Positions 46,863-58,990 are shown, counted from the first letter of the stretch. The stretch: 64,000 nucleotides of DNA from Anastatus disparis (GCA_017163975.1 JAFFSR010000347.1:2840001-2904000), one strand, 5' to 3'. Made by a program: numbers and translations. Notes: generated by a model from the sequence alone, not told the origin.

Positions 46863-47848
46863 TTTATAAATATATACTATTTCAACTACATGAATAATAT
46901 TTACGGATGCTTTATTATTTTATGAAATTTCCAATTTGATGACTGGATGTTGATAGATTTATTTGTAGGAATAAACGTGTATTCACACGAAACTATATAA
47001 AGATATTTCATTTTATTCTAAAATTATAGTTAAGTAAAATTCATGGGATCAAATGCCACTGGTGCAATCAAGTGATCTATTTTAAAGTTATGAAAAATAG
47101 CTAAAAACTATTGTTTTAAGCTTTTCAAATGTAACATAAGTCAATAAAATTTGTACATAGACTTAAAATACAATCAGTTTTTGGCAGATACTGGTACGCG
47201 TGGATAATAATATGGTAAATATCATGACGAAAATAATAAGAAGTCATAAAATATACTGATCCAATGAAATCTTCACATAACCTCAAAAATATCACATTTT
47301 GGAAAATTTTTATGGTCGATGGATGAAAATATTGCAAATCAGAGTATGCAGTTGTAAAGAAAATTTATATCACCTAACGAAATCTCTAAATGTCTTCAAA
47401 AAAATTTGTTTCTGTGTAGAGAATAGGGTGTTTAACTGAAAATATCATCAATCTAATTTCAGGAATAAATAGAGAATAGAAAAATATAGTCAAAGTATTA
47501 ATTTGAGTCATGAAATAGTAATTTATCTCATTATTAATGCTTAAAATGCCGTGAAATAGCTCAAAAAACGAAACACGTTCGAAGTGTCTGAAAGGTCGCT
47601 TTTGATAAAAATTATAATCTGACTCATATTCTAAGTTATCAAAGTTGAATATTTTTCAATAGAATACTTTTTGTAGGAAATAATATTTCGAATTAAACTG
47701 GATTTTTTCGATAGCAAAATGCATAATATTTCATATTTTTATTGAAAAAATGTGATTATTATAATTCGAAAACAATCAAAGTTAAGATGTTTTTTTATTA
47801 AGAATGAATGAGGAAAATTACTAAAACATTTTTAAAAATGTAGAAAGG
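46863..47848. other. AT-rich spacer, no gene seen
   Basis: No supported frame or internal repeat. Confidence 0.5.
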
Positions 47849-47924
47849 AATAATAATTTTTTATCATAAAATTATTATTTCTAGTTTTTTATAATTAATA
47901 ATTTTATGATAAAAAATTATTATT
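47849..47924. repeat. Short AT palindrome
   Basis: AATAATAATTTTTTATCATA and its inverted copy form ~31-base arms with a ~12-base spacer. Confidence 0.8.
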
Positions 47925-49136
47925 TTGCTAAATTATTATATTTATAATTTTTTATCTAAAAATGTATTGATTTTTATAAATGAACTCAAAAGAATTTTTT
48001 AATGATGTGCAAAATACATCTATAGTTTTACACGTTGTAATTTAGGTTATGATTAAGAATTTGACTCAAAAATCATAGAGAAGAAAATAAAAACTAAGGT
48101 AGTCGTAGGATTAGCTGACAGAAGCTATACTTACACTATATGCATAGAAACTCGGAAGTGTATGACTTGCGAGAATTATAATTATATTTTTATTAGAATT
48201 AGTTATTTTTAATTTGATTTATTATTAATTTAAAAAAATAGTAATATAATTATATACTACGCAGAGAAAAATTCTATTGTAAAAATTACTATTTGACATA
48301 GTAATCGTATATACTTGATTTCGTATAATAATAACTATTTTAAATAGTTAAAATTGCTATATTATCGTAAGTAGTTATAGGGGCAATATGGACCGTCAAA
48401 ACAAACCCCCACTCCACCACCTCAGAAGTTACTGACCAGGGATCAATGAACTCTGAGAAGGTGAAGCGATGGGTTTGTAATGACGATTCACAGTGCCTCA
48501 ATGACAAGATCAAATTACATACTTACAATATATTTAACAAAATAATTGAGATATTTAAAATTAAAAAATTTATTTTCACATACCTTTACAACGAACTGTT
48601 TATTATACAATGAATATTATTATATTATTATAACTTCAAATTATTACAATAAAATTTCTAAATTTATCATACACACATACGTACATACACGTACACTTAT
48701 TATTTATTGACACTCTGTATTATTATTATAACTTTATATTATGAAATTTTAAAATTTATTCTCACATACCTTCACAATGAACTGTTTATTATACAATGAA
48801 TATTATTATATTATTATAACTTCAAATTATTATAATAAAATTTCTAAATTTATCATACACATATAAGCACATACACGCACACTTATTATTTAATAATAAT
48901 AATACTAATCGTTATTCAAATTATTATTCATACAACACACACTTATTATTTTATTGACACTCTGTATTATTATAACTTTATATTATAATGAAAATTTATT
49001 ATTATAATTATTATCATTATACACACATACGCATACTTATTATTTATTGACACTAAAATAAACTTTTAACTATATAAACTTTTAACTATTTATAACACAC
49101 TAAACTATATGATTTCGTCGACTTGACAGTGAATCC
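47925..49136. repeat. AT-rich DNA with ~190-base direct repeat
   Basis: A block containing CAATGAACTGTTTATTATAC, ATAACTTCAAATTATTATAA and TTATTTATTGACACTCTGTA recurs with about 190-base spacing from ~48570 to ~49050. 48395-48520 is a non-repetitive, less AT-rich stretch of unknown role. Confidence 0.55.
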
Positions 49137-49139
49137 CTT

Positions 49140-49913
49140 CTAATGCGCATTTAATAGCCATAAGCCACATGCCTCATATCTCTTCCACCTTCTTATGACT
49201 TCCCTGTAGAAGGGCTTGGCACAGCCCCAGCACATATCTTGGTATCTCTTAGGTCTATCAGCTGCGGGATCAGGACGACGATGTCGGCGGGAGATAATCC
49301 GCTCCTGTTCCCGCCTTCTTGCTTTTATACCTCTTGATCGACGCTGTATGCGCCGCACGAATCGGGCCGATTTTATTTTCAATTTTCGTATTTTCTTTTT
49401 ATAATAATCCCTCACCAGGTCCAGCAAATTCTGCTGACGAGACTCTTCGATTCGGTTTTGTCTGTAAAGCTCGATGAGATCTTCAGCTTCTATATCCTCT
49501 TCTGGCTCCTCTTCTTCTTCTGCGATGTTTTGCGGAGGAGAGATGAAATCAGGATCTTCTCTCCGATTCTCGACAGTTTCGACGTTCGACCAGTACCCAG
49601 AATCTACTGATCATATATCTTCATTCTCGTCATCAACAACAAGCTGGTGCCACGGTTGTTGTTGTTGTTGTTGTTGTTGTTGTTGCTGCTGTTGTTGTTG
49701 CTCTTGTTGTTGCTCTTGTCCATCTACTTCATCAACTTGATGCTCCATAATAATATCCGCATCATTATTAAGAGCAACCCAATAATTCTCAAATATGTTG
49801 GGCTGCCCCAAGTTGATAAAGTTTACCAGTGGTGCTACGTTAACCACTACTGGTATATTCATCGGCACACCACCCTCGGGGATGACCGGTGCTTGTAGAT
49901 TGACGTTTAACAT
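49140..49913 (-). pseudogene. PolyQ/basic protein, one premature stop (gene L)
   Basis: One minus-strand frame of 258 codons from ATG at 49913 to TAG at 49140, broken only by TGA at 49611-49613. N-terminal ~65 residues are hydrophobic/Asn-Val rich (MLNVNLQAPVIPEGG). A Gln run (~15 Q, residues ~70-88) follows, then an acidic segment (EEEEEPEEDIEAEDLIELY). A strongly basic region (RRIQRRSRGIKARRREQ) is followed by a C-terminal CWGCAKPFYREVIRRWKRY. Acidic plus Arg-rich composition suggests a nucleic-acid-binding protein. No family recognised. It has its own TATA/initiator promoter and diverges from the spliced gene at 59032. It could equally be read as a selenocysteine/readthrough case, but there is no evidence for that. 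Confidence 0.6.
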
Positions 49914-49973
49914 TTTTTACTACCGAAAAATCACACACAATATACTGAAGGACTTTAAGAGCTGTCTACGAGG

Positions 49974-50008
49974 ACTGATCGAGGCCCCAAATCCACGATT
50001 ATAAAAAG
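49974..50008 (-). promoter_or_regulatory. TATA + initiator promoter of gene L
   Basis: On the minus strand CTTTTTATAATCG (TATA, ~49997-50008) lies about 29 bases upstream of GATCAGTCC (arthropod TCAGT initiator, 49974-49978). The ATG is ~60 bases further on. Spacing is that of an RNA polymerase II core promoter. Confidence 0.65.
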
Positions 50009-50570
50009 CATAATTCCCACCCCAAAGACTTAAAAAGATTTTCAAGTTCGCACAGTAAAATTAATAATTTGACACTTTTTTCCTCGTAGAAAAGATTCGA
50101 ACTACAGTTTTAAGAGTCATATTCTACAGTAAAATTAAAATCATCAGCATTAAATTCGATATTTTAAATTTCTAAATCTCATTTTCATGATAAAAGTTAA
50201 AAATTAAGATTTATATTACAAATTTAAGACGCAAAATTGAAATTAGAGAAAACACATGATACCCCAATCTATAGAAAAAGCTTTTATTCTATCATTAACT
50301 CGGGTGTACAGTGATGATTTGTCTAAATAACCCTAACGCAGTGTGAGAAAAGAATTTAATAAAAGAAGACCCAAGGTTGCTGATTTTGTAAAATTACAAA
50401 ATCTATATCTATGGCTTACAGAAATAAGCTCACAAGTCTTTGGAATAAACTTAATTCGTATATTCACTTGAAAATAATGATAACATTTAAAACATTACAC
50501 GTAATAAAGCTATTACGTTTAATTGAATTTAATTTAAAAATCTATTAACTATCGGCTATTAACGATATTA

Positions 50571-50952
50571 AGAGAAGGGCACGTATCTCTGTCCTTTTCT
50601 AATCAAAAAAATGATTTTTTACAAAAACTAATAACTTTAGCAAAAAATGAAGAGAAAGCCGCATCTTGTATCAAAAAAAGCCATATTTTCTTTGATAAGA
50701 AAAAATTAATTTTATTGCTTCGTTCTCAAGAAAACCTTGAAAAACCAAATTGTCCACCCTAACCTCTATGATTTAAGTTTTTCAAGGTTTTCTTAGAAAC
50801 GAAGCAATAAAATTAATTCTTTCTTATCAAAGAAGATATTGCTTTTTTTGATACGAGATGCGGCTTTCTCTTCATTTTCTGCTAAAGTTATTAGTTTCTG
50901 TAAAAAACTCAATTCTTTGATTAGAAAAGGACAGAGATACGTGACCTCCTCT
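50571..50952. mobile_element. TA-flanked foldback MITE, copy 2
   Basis: Same family as 3136-3518 (AGAGAAGGGCACGTATCTCT ... AGAGATACGTGACCTCCTCT). It is inserted in the 182-bp array. The next array unit (GATATTGAATGATAAAAAGT) gives the empty site; flanks here are TA and TG. Confidence 0.88.
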
Positions 50953-51225
50953 TGAAATGATAAAAAGTATAACATTAGATAGACAATAAAGTTCCTATAT
51001 ATATATTAAACTTAATTTGTGTACTCATATGCAAATAAGAACGATCAAGATTTAAAACATTACATGTAATAAACTTGTTGCATTTAAAATAAGTTTAAAT
51101 TTATAAAAACCGATAATTATCGAGGAATCAATGATATTGAATGATAAAAAGTATCAGGAGAGTAGAGGGCAAAAGAAAGTATAACATTAACTTAACATTA
51201 AGCTAGATAGACAGTAGAGTTCCTA

Positions 51226-51298
51226 CATATATATATATATATATACATAAAGAGAGAGAGAGGGAGAGATATACCGAGGTCATAAATAAATGCGCGCG

Positions 51299-51329
<31 letters not shown>

Positions 51330-51340
51330 GTATACCCATA
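51226..51340. repeat. TA, GA and CA microsatellites
   Basis: (TA)n, AGAGAGAGAG, GCGCACACAC... and a second TA run in immediate succession. Confidence 0.85.
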
Positions 51341-52289
51341 ACAATAGAAATTTAATAAGACCTCAGGATATTTAACTGAATATGGTCTACAATGTCATAA
51401 AAGTATAGATGGTAATGAGTACAGAGCCGGATTTAGGCACTAGGCGGACTAGGCGGCAGCCTAGGGGCTCCCACCATGAGAGGGCCCCCACCAATTTCAG
51501 CCAAAAAAAATTTTTTAAAGATTTTAAATTTTAAATTAAATTTTGCGTTGTAACACGCTTTTTTGTGAGCAGCACGATTCTAATAAGTATTTATTAATAA
51601 ATAAAATATAATATTAATTAAGTATCAGGAATTTACGTAAGATGTAAAAATTTCTACGGTTCAAAAAAATAAATATTCATTTACATAGTCTGTTTCAGTG
51701 ATACTTAATATTAACTATTAATTATATCTCTTATTATAAGAATAACCTAAAAAAAGAAAAAAGTATATCCCGTAAAAATTTAATAACTTTTCGCTTTTAT
51801 GCAAATTTATATTTGCCTACTTTTAATTTTCGTATCTAAATATAATAATTATATAATGATAGTACGCAATATTTATTTTATTGTAATATTACTTTCTGCT
51901 TCTCCACAACTTATAAATTCTTATTTTAAAAATTTTTCCATCAAAATGTTTGAAAAATTTATTTTGAATTTGTACATTTGATAATCTGCATTATCGACCT
52001 TGAGCAATCGAGATACTGAGCATCCGTCGATACATTGTGAACCTAACCTCTAATACATTCATTCAACGTAGAACTTTAAAAACATTTCTTTTTTTTACTT
52101 TATCGACTCAAAATACCCACTTTACCTATTGGAATAATCATAAATTCTTTCGAAGTGTAAAGTGTACTCTATTTCAAGCTTATAGTGTACACAAAATAAG
52201 ATTTTATAAAACTTTATTGGTTTGAGAGAATAGTCTTATATATTTAAAAAAATATTAAATATGATTTGGATTGAGAATAATGTTAAAAA

Positions 52290-53213
52290 ATGAGTGATAG
52301 AGAATGTGATCGGCATAAAGGCCCACGTAATTATCTAGCAGGCTCAGAAAAACGTAAAATAGCTAAAGAAAAACAAAAACAACATGATAAAGTTCTTTCT
52401 CAAACCCCACGATTAAGTGATTTTTACTTAACTACTACTTCGAGTATATCTCAAGATACAGAAACTGAAAAAGCAGTAAGCATTATGTTTTTATTATTTA
52501 AAGCAAGAAAATATTTCATAAAATTTTCTTTGTATTATTTCATATTCTAGATTGAATTTGAAGAATATTCTACTCGAATTATAAAATTAGATAATGAAGC
52601 AGAAAACAATGTAAGAAAATATTATTTAACTAGAAATTTATAATGCATTTATTAAACAATAATAAATATTTTCGTAATTCTAAAATACGGTTACGGCTTT
52701 TCTTCAAAACACTTTGTTGATTTCAAAATATGAAAATTTCATTGTGAATGTTGCAATAACACCAAATTATGTGCCTTAAGTATTTCTGTCGTTAATTCGA
52801 ATTTCGTATATATTTATAAAATAAAAAAATTTGACTACCATAATTATTTAATTAACACAAAATAAACACTATTGCGAATAATTATACATTTCGGTAATTT
52901 TTTTTTAAATATATGAATAACCACAATAAAACTTATAAAAGTGTATATCTATTTTTAGGAAACTAATATTGACGGTGTTACTAATATAATACTAGACGAA
53001 GCCAAGAATGAAATAAATAATAAAAATGATATTTTCTCACAAACTAATATTGGTTTATGGAAAGAAAATATAAAAGATTATAAGGACCGTATTCTATACT
53101 GGTTGAAATCAGGAAGTGACGAAATCAGAAATTGCGATCCTAAACTATTAAAGGAAAATTCAATTAAACAAGAAGATTCTTGTTTCAGTAGAACTTGCCA
53201 AATGAGTATGTTT
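52290..53213 (+). pseudogene. hAT transposase, exons 1-3
   Basis: Exon 1, 52290-52475, begins with ATG and has the basic N-terminus YLAGSEKRKIAKEKQKQHDK found in ZMYM1-like hAT proteins. Donor GTAAGC at 52476, acceptor TTCTAG before 52551. Exon 2 is 52551-52610 (20 codons, donor GTAAGA). Exon 3 starts after TTTTTAG at 52959 and stays in phase (NIGLWKENIKDYKDRILYWL). The normal protein breaks off near 53213, where a palindromic insertion begins; the remaining open codons to 53291 belong to the insertion. Confidence 0.75.
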
Positions 53214-53713
53214 GAAAAAAAAATATTAAAAATAAAAAAAAAACTTTTTAATGTACTACGTTTTTATAATGAACCAAAAAGTATAAAATAATGTGTAATG
53301 AAATGAAAAGTGAATAATGATTTGAAATAAAAAATATTAAAAATAAAAAAAAAACTTTTTAATGTACTACGTTTTTATAATGAACCAAAAAGTATAAAAT
53401 AATGTGTAATGAAATGAAAAGTGAATAATGATTTGAAATAAAAAAACGTGGGGCGCATACAATACATAATAATAAACATGCGCCCCACGTTTTTTTATTT
53501 CAAATCATTATTCACTTTTCATTTCATTACACATTATTTTATACTTTTTGGTTCATTATAAAAACATAGTACATTAAAAAGTTTTTTTTTTATTTTTAAT
53601 ATTTTTTATTTCAAATCATTATTCACTTTTCATTTCATTACACATTATTTTATACTTTTTGGTTCATTATAAAAACGTAGTACATTAAAAAGTTTTTTTT
53701 TTATTTTTAATAT
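53214..53713. repeat. Two-unit by two-unit giant hairpin
   Basis: Two near-identical tandem 111-bp units (from 53221 and 53332) are followed by a small hairpin ACGTGGGGCGCAT (53446-53458) / ATGCGCCCCACGT (53478-53490) and then by two inverted units (~53491-53601, ~53602-53713). Units match almost base for base, so the single strand can fold into a ~230-bp stem. It lies inside the hAT transposase gene. Confidence 0.92.
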
Positions 53714-54766
53714 TATTTTATACTTTTTAGTTCAATTAAAAAACGTGGTAGATTGAAAATTTTAACATTATGAGTATCCTAAATATATAATATTTTCAAA
53801 AATTTTAAAAAACTTAATTTCATGAGTATATCCCTCTAAATATATTAATATATATATATAAATTTTATCGTGTTGTCCAACAGTGCATATTATATAGCAT
53901 ATATATTGTTATCAAGGGACTAAAACGTGTTTCATCTATTTTTTTTAGAGAACACGTAATCGCATGCTGAGTTTCCCGCCATTTTGACGATAATGACGCT
54001 ATTAGAAATTCAACCAAAATTTATTGTTTTATGCATTGATAGACCATAAAATGAATAAAATACAGTCTCAAATTTTATATGTACAATACAAAATGCTGTA
54101 ATTTATGTCTAATTGCAATATGAGAAGTTAAAGAATTTTAAAAATTTTCGAAGATGGTTAGACACTAATGTTAAAAGTATATCTATATATAAAATCTTCA
54201 AAATTTCAATTTTTCCAATATCTCCGTATATAATTGTATTAATATATTTTTCGGTGGGAATATATATTTAATTATATTATCCAACAATGCATGCAAAAAT
54301 ATAATATTGATTTAATATATTATATATAATATATTTGATATATTAATATATTAATATATTTGATATATTAATATATTAATATATTTGATATATTAATATA
54401 TTAATATATTACTATATTTGATATATTAATATATTAATATATTAATATATTAATATATCAAAATAAGATTTTTAAAATTTTCGAAGATGTTTAGACACTA
54501 ATGTTAAAAGTGTATCTATATATAAAATCTTCAAATCTTCAATTTTGCCAACATCTCCGTATATGATTGAATATATTAATATATTGTTCGATAGATATAT
54601 ATATTTTTTTTATAATATTGCATTGTCATCCAGTTCCGAGCTATATTTAAAATTTCAAGTCTCTAGCTCATCAGGAAGTTAGTTTACAATCGGTTGCAAA
54701 ATTCGTACCGAACAGACAGACAGACAGACAGACACCAAAGCGAGTTAATAAAAACGTAGTAATAGT
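53714..54766. repeat. AT-rich insertion remainder with direct repeats
   Basis: A ~130-base block (TTAGACACTAATGTTAAAAG ... CATCTCCGTATAT) occurs at ~54150 and ~54480. Between them is an array of TATTAATATATTTGATATAT. An ACAGACAGACAGACAGACAC stretch lies at ~54714. Part of the DNA inserted into the hAT gene. No ORF. Confidence 0.65.
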
Positions 54767-55644
54767 AATTAAAAAATGGTGAAATTATTAAACGTAAGCG
54801 GCTATGTTTTTCACCAAGTGATGGAAAATTATATTGCCTTACTTGCAAATTATTTGGTGACGTTGAAACACAGTTCTCACATGGCGGATTTTGTGACTGG
54901 AAGAATGCATCAAACCGTTTAATATCTCACGAGACCTCTTCTGCTCACCTGAAAGCGTTAATTACTTTTAACTCTCGTTCACAAGAATTGGGACGTATTG
55001 ATTCTGAAATGATGCAACAACTAGAAAATGAAAGACAATATTGGCGAAAAGTATTGAAAAGAATAGCATCTGTTATATGTTATATTAGCGAGCGCGGTCT
55101 GTCTTTTCAAAGAAGTAGTGAAGATATTAGCTCACCGCGTAATGGTAACTACTTAGGATTACTTGAATTACTCGCTCAATATGATGAATTTCTAGCAGAA
55201 CACATAAAAATGCATGCAAATCGTGGCCAAGGCCATGTTAATTACCTTACTTCTACCATTTGCAATGAAGTAAGAAGATTGATTGCTCAACAAGTATTTA
55301 ACGAAATTATCAATCGAGTCAAAAAATCTAAGTATTTTTCATTCACCCTGGACTCAACAAAAGACGTAGGTCGAATTGACCAATTATATAAGACCAAGAT
55401 ATGTTTGATGGCCTAATTAATTTTCTGAAAACAAATGACTTAAACATTAAAAATTGTCATGCTCAGTCCTGTTATGAGCGGAAAGTATGAAAGCCTTCAA
55501 GCTTTAGTCAGAAAAGAGAATGAGCTTTCATTTTGGGTTCCTTGTTTTGGTCACTCATTAAATTTAGTTAGCACTGATGCAATGAATAGCTGTACTGAAG
55601 CTAAATTATTTTGCTTTCTCATAGAGAAAGCATTGTATCGGTAA
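54767..55644 (+). pseudogene. hAT transposase, TTF finger and start of catalytic core
   Basis: The frame is open from 54767: KRKRLCFSPSDGKLYCLTC with CKLFGD (first Cys pair) and HETSSAHLKA (His pair) form the TTF/BED-like zinc finger, then QYWRKVLKRIASVICY and the first catalytic Asp in FTLDSTKDVGRIDQL. After a jump near 55385 (the usual ~40 residues are missing) a second frame gives NDLNIKNCHAQS, and after another shift MSGKYESLQAL and FWVPCFGHSLNLV (55459-55644). The frame ends at an insertion. Confidence 0.85.
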
Positions 55645-55699
55645 AAAAATTTTTTTTCTAGTTTTTCATTAATTTGTACATATTTAGACTCAGGGAGTC

Positions 55700-55729
55700 G
55701 AAAAAAGTGGTTTCCAAAAAATGTCTGTA

Positions 55730-55770
<41 letters not shown>

Positions 55771-55798
55771 GCGTGTGCGTGTGCGTGTGCGTGTGCGT

Positions 55799-55870
<72 letters not shown>

Positions 55871-56855
55871 ATTCAGTACGCCAATAAGATCTCGAGAACT
55901 ACTCGATGGATTAACTTCAAATTTTGCATGCAATTTATTTTTTTGTCTAACTGGGGGGGGAAGCTATTGAAAATTGATCTTCTTAGCTCAGTTTTTTTTT
56001 TAGAGCCATTTTAAGAATTTTAAAAAAATTTTAATTTTTCATTTTTTTGATATTTTACGTAAACTACTCGAAGAATTTTCTTGAAAATTTGTATGAACAT
56101 TATTTGCGACTGCCAAAAAAAGAAAAACTTTTACCAACTGATTTTCTTAGCGCACTTTTAATTTTAGAGCATTTTGAAAATTTTGGAAAAAATGTTCATA
56201 TTTCATTTTTTTTCTATTACACAAAAGCCATTCGATAGATTTGCTCAAAAATTTTCATACAAATTATTTGTTATTGCCTAATTAAAGCAAGCTTGGAAAA
56301 ACTTATTTTCTTAGTGCAGTTTTAATTTTAGAGCATTTTGTAAATTTTGAATAGAATTTCACTTATTTTTTGGTATTTTACGTAAACTACTCGATGAAGT
56401 AGCTTAAAATTATGTATAGAAATTATTTACGATTACCTAAATAAAATGAACTTTTGAAAACTGGTTTTCTTAGTGTAGTTGTAACGTTAAAGCGTTTTGA
56501 AAATTTTAAAACAATGTTTATTTTTCAATTATTTGGTATTTTTTGTAAACTATTCGATGAAAATGTTCCAAAATTTGTATGCAAGTTATTGGTTATAGTG
56601 TTAAAAAGACAAGCTTGGGAAAATTAATTTTATAAACGCATTTTTAATTTTAGAGCATCATAAAATCACATTATGCAAATGACAAAAGTAAGAAAGAGTA
56701 AAATTCATATAGTTTTCGTAGGTATAAAGACAGCCTTCAATACAGAGGATAGGGACATTTATATTAAAATCGTATTTAAAAAAATAAAATCAAAATACTC
56801 TAACTCAATGCGCTCTATGAGAAAGCATTGCGCCAAAGCACTCGGCAGCGTTTTT
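55700..56855 (+). repeat. 163-bp-unit tandem element, copy 2
   Basis: GT/GCGTGT microsatellite (~55735-55868), then units at 55890, 56050, 56214, 56378 and 56540 (TTTTACGTAAACTACTCGAT type, ~163 bases each), and the tail CTATGAGAAAGCATTGCGCC ... GGCAGCG. It is inserted in the hAT transposase between FCFLIEKAL and SFLERIYNFF. Same head-to-tail order as copy 1 but without the palindrome. Confidence 0.85.
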
Positions 56856-57963
56856 TAGTTTTTTGGAGCGAATTTACAATTTTTTTACAGTTTCAGCAGA
56901 TCGCTATAAAAGACTTGTTGAGTGCTTAAAGTTAGTGTCATCAAAGAAAAAACCATTATTAGTTCCAAAGAGAGTTAGTACGACCGGCTGGTCTTCTCGA
57001 GTAGATGCTACCAATGCTTTAGTTTGTGGTTATCCACAAATTAAACTGACATTGTCGGAAATAACTGACGAAAATAGCGAGGCGAGCGGATTGTTTCATC
57101 AAATTTGTAAACTTGAAACAGCAATTTATGCTGTTTTTTGGAATGAAATTCTTAGTAGAGTAAATAGTGTAAGCAAGACCTTACAAAGTCCTAAAACCGA
57201 TCTCAATACTTCCATTGCGTTAATTAAATCGCTGCAGTCATTTATTCAAAATCAGCGAAAATCATACTCAGAATATGAGCATCAGAGATCATTGTTATGT
57301 GAAACAAATGAATATTCAACCCTAAATAAACGGAAACGCATACATAATGTGCGTCTAAATGATTTAGGTTATACTGAGAGACCAGCTATTGAGTTTACTC
57401 CTTCGGAAGCATTCCGAATACAAAGTTTTTTACCAGTTATTGATCAGTTTATTGTATCACTAAGAAAAAGAATTTCTGCTTACTCTGAAATACATAATTT
57501 ATTCGGATTCTTAAAGGAACTCAATAATCTATGCTCTAAGGAAATTATGCAATACGCTAAGACTTTATGTGACATTTACAAAAATGACTTGGATGAAAAT
57601 TTAGGAATTGAATTAGTACACTTTAAGGAGTTTTGCAATGAATTTATGAAAGAGAAAAAAGAAGATATAACTATAGAATTATTTATGTTTAAGCTTTTGA
57701 TAAAAAAAAACGTTAAATATAATTTTCCAAATGTAGAAACACTTTTTAAAATTTATTTTTGTATTATAAAAACAAATCGCAGTGGAGAAAGATCTTTTTC
57801 TAAATTAAAATTAATAAAAGACAATTTAAGTACATCAATGACTCAAGAAAACTTGACAGATCGAACTATATTAAGTACTGAATTTAATTTATTAAGAAAT
57901 ATAAATATTTCAGAAATAATTAATGATTTTGCTGATCAGAAAGCAAGAAAAAAATGTCTCTAA
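56850..57963 (+). pseudogene. hAT transposase, C-terminal half
   Basis: Open for 366 codons (from 56863), and the frame extends upstream through SFLERIYNFFTVSADRY. It includes TTGWSSRVDATNAL (equivalent of the RW...R region), a long helical insertion domain, and at the C-terminus TNRSGERSFSKLKLIKDNL, the hAT dimerisation domain, ending at TAA 57961-57963. Well preserved compared with the N-terminal half, so decay is mainly through insertions. Confidence 0.88.
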
Positions 57964-58294
57964 CTTATAATACACTGAAATTTATTGTAAGTTGTTTATC
58001 ATGTTTTTTTTATGAAAGTTTAAACTTGAATATAATTTTGTTCAATTATGAGATGAAAGATCTTAAAAAATACCAAATATAAAGACAAATTTATAAAATG
58101 TTTAAGAAATTAAAAAATTGACTCTTGTAACAAATTATATTTTTATTGAAAATTTTTTATTGATTCTAATATAAAAATAATGAGTTAATAGTTGATAATT
58201 TATATTAATAATAAATTTTTTTAATTTCCCTCCCCTTACATGGGCCCCCACCATATGTCAGCCTATGGGTCCCACGTTTCTTAGTCCGGCTCTG
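57964..58294 (+). other. hAT 3' non-coding end
   Basis: AT-rich 3' region, then GGGCCCCCACCATATGTCAG, the sub-terminal inverted counterpart of the 51470-51490 region, and the TIR. Confidence 0.7.
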
Positions 58295-58302
58295 AATGAG
58301 TA

Positions 58303-58952
58303 AGTACATTACTTACACAATGTTTATATGCAAATAACATGCAAATGATAAATGCATTGAAATTCAAATTTTTATGTAAAAAACAAGAGATTATTACGAA
58401 AAATTAATAAAAAGTATCAGGTTAGCAGAAAGTAGAAGAGCATAACATTCATATCTTTTACAATAACTATATATTTATTATTATAATTTAAATAAAATGT
58501 TATGTAGTTATTCTACTTATACTAAATGTATGTAAATATATACATATATGCAAATAAGTATTAATTATATGCAGAATATATGAAAATGTATACAAATTAT
58601 TTCACTACGAATTATATAGGTTGGGCAATTAACGCCTTTTTACTTAAGACACACACTAGCTAGGTGGACGATATAGAACATGCCCAAGTGTGATCGCGTT
58701 ACATGAAAAAATTCCCGCCTACTCGTAAGCGAAATGATGGTGAATTATATGCATTTTGATTTATACTATGATCGAATTAATTTACGTACTTACATGCACA
58801 CCGGTCCACGATTCGCGCTAAACTGACTTTATTTTACGTGTTGGCGGATTTAAATATCAAATTAAGATGATTCTTAAAATATTAAATGTTGCGCACATAC
58901 TACCCCTTCGTCACCCCTCATCCCTACTTTTAAATTTATGTCTAAATCGTAC
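58303..58952. repeat. Intergenic array remainder and upstream region
   Basis: 58310-58450 is a diverged unit of the 182-bp array (ATATGCAAATAA, then AAAAAGTATCAGGTTAGCAG; compare AAAAAGTATCAGGAGAGTAG at 51146). From 58620 to the promoter the DNA is non-repetitive and less AT-rich. No gene seen. Confidence 0.6.
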
Positions 58953-58990
58953 TATAAATGCGCGAAGATTGACAGGTCTGATTAGCAGTT
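58953..58990 (+). promoter_or_regulatory. TATA + initiator promoter of spliced gene R
   Basis: TATAAATGCGCG at 58953 and an initiator-like TTAGCAGTTAAAG ~31-33 bases downstream. The ATG follows at 59032. Confidence 0.6.

Larger units (their letters stand above)
50440..51421. repeat. ~182-bp intergenic tandem array, left part
   Basis: Markers recur with ~182-base spacing: AAAACATTAC(A/G)(C/T)GTAATAAA at ~50489 and ~51055 (566 bases, or ~182 once the MITE is removed), and GATAAAAAGTAT at 50959 and 51143. TAGACA(A/G)TA(A/G)AGTTCCTA is repeated likewise. One more partial unit lies beyond the hAT at ~58320-58450. The array fills the space between the two divergent promoters. Confidence 0.65.
51422..58294 (+). 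mobile_element. hAT transposon, ZMYM1-like type, complete ends
   Basis: Ends CAGAGCCGGATTTAG and (inverted) CAGAGCCGGACTAAG are flanked by an exact 8-bp duplication AATGAGTA (51414-51421 / 58295-58302), the hAT hallmark. It encodes one spliced transposase interrupted by two secondary insertions (~53214-54766 and ~55645-56850) and an internal deletion near 55385. It is therefore non-functional but structurally complete at the ends. Confidence 0.95.

Noticed and set aside
49474..49740. Plus-strand Ser/Cys-rich ORF
   Set aside because: Antisense shadow of the polyQ gene; the Cys/Leu runs are the complement of the Gln codons.
53103..53291. Complete small ORF in the hAT element
   Set aside because: Its 5' part is exon 3 of the transposase and its 3' part is the inserted hairpin unit; it is not a gene of its own.
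55658..56014. Thr/His and Val/Cys repeat ORFs
   Set aside because: Translations of the GT microsatellite.
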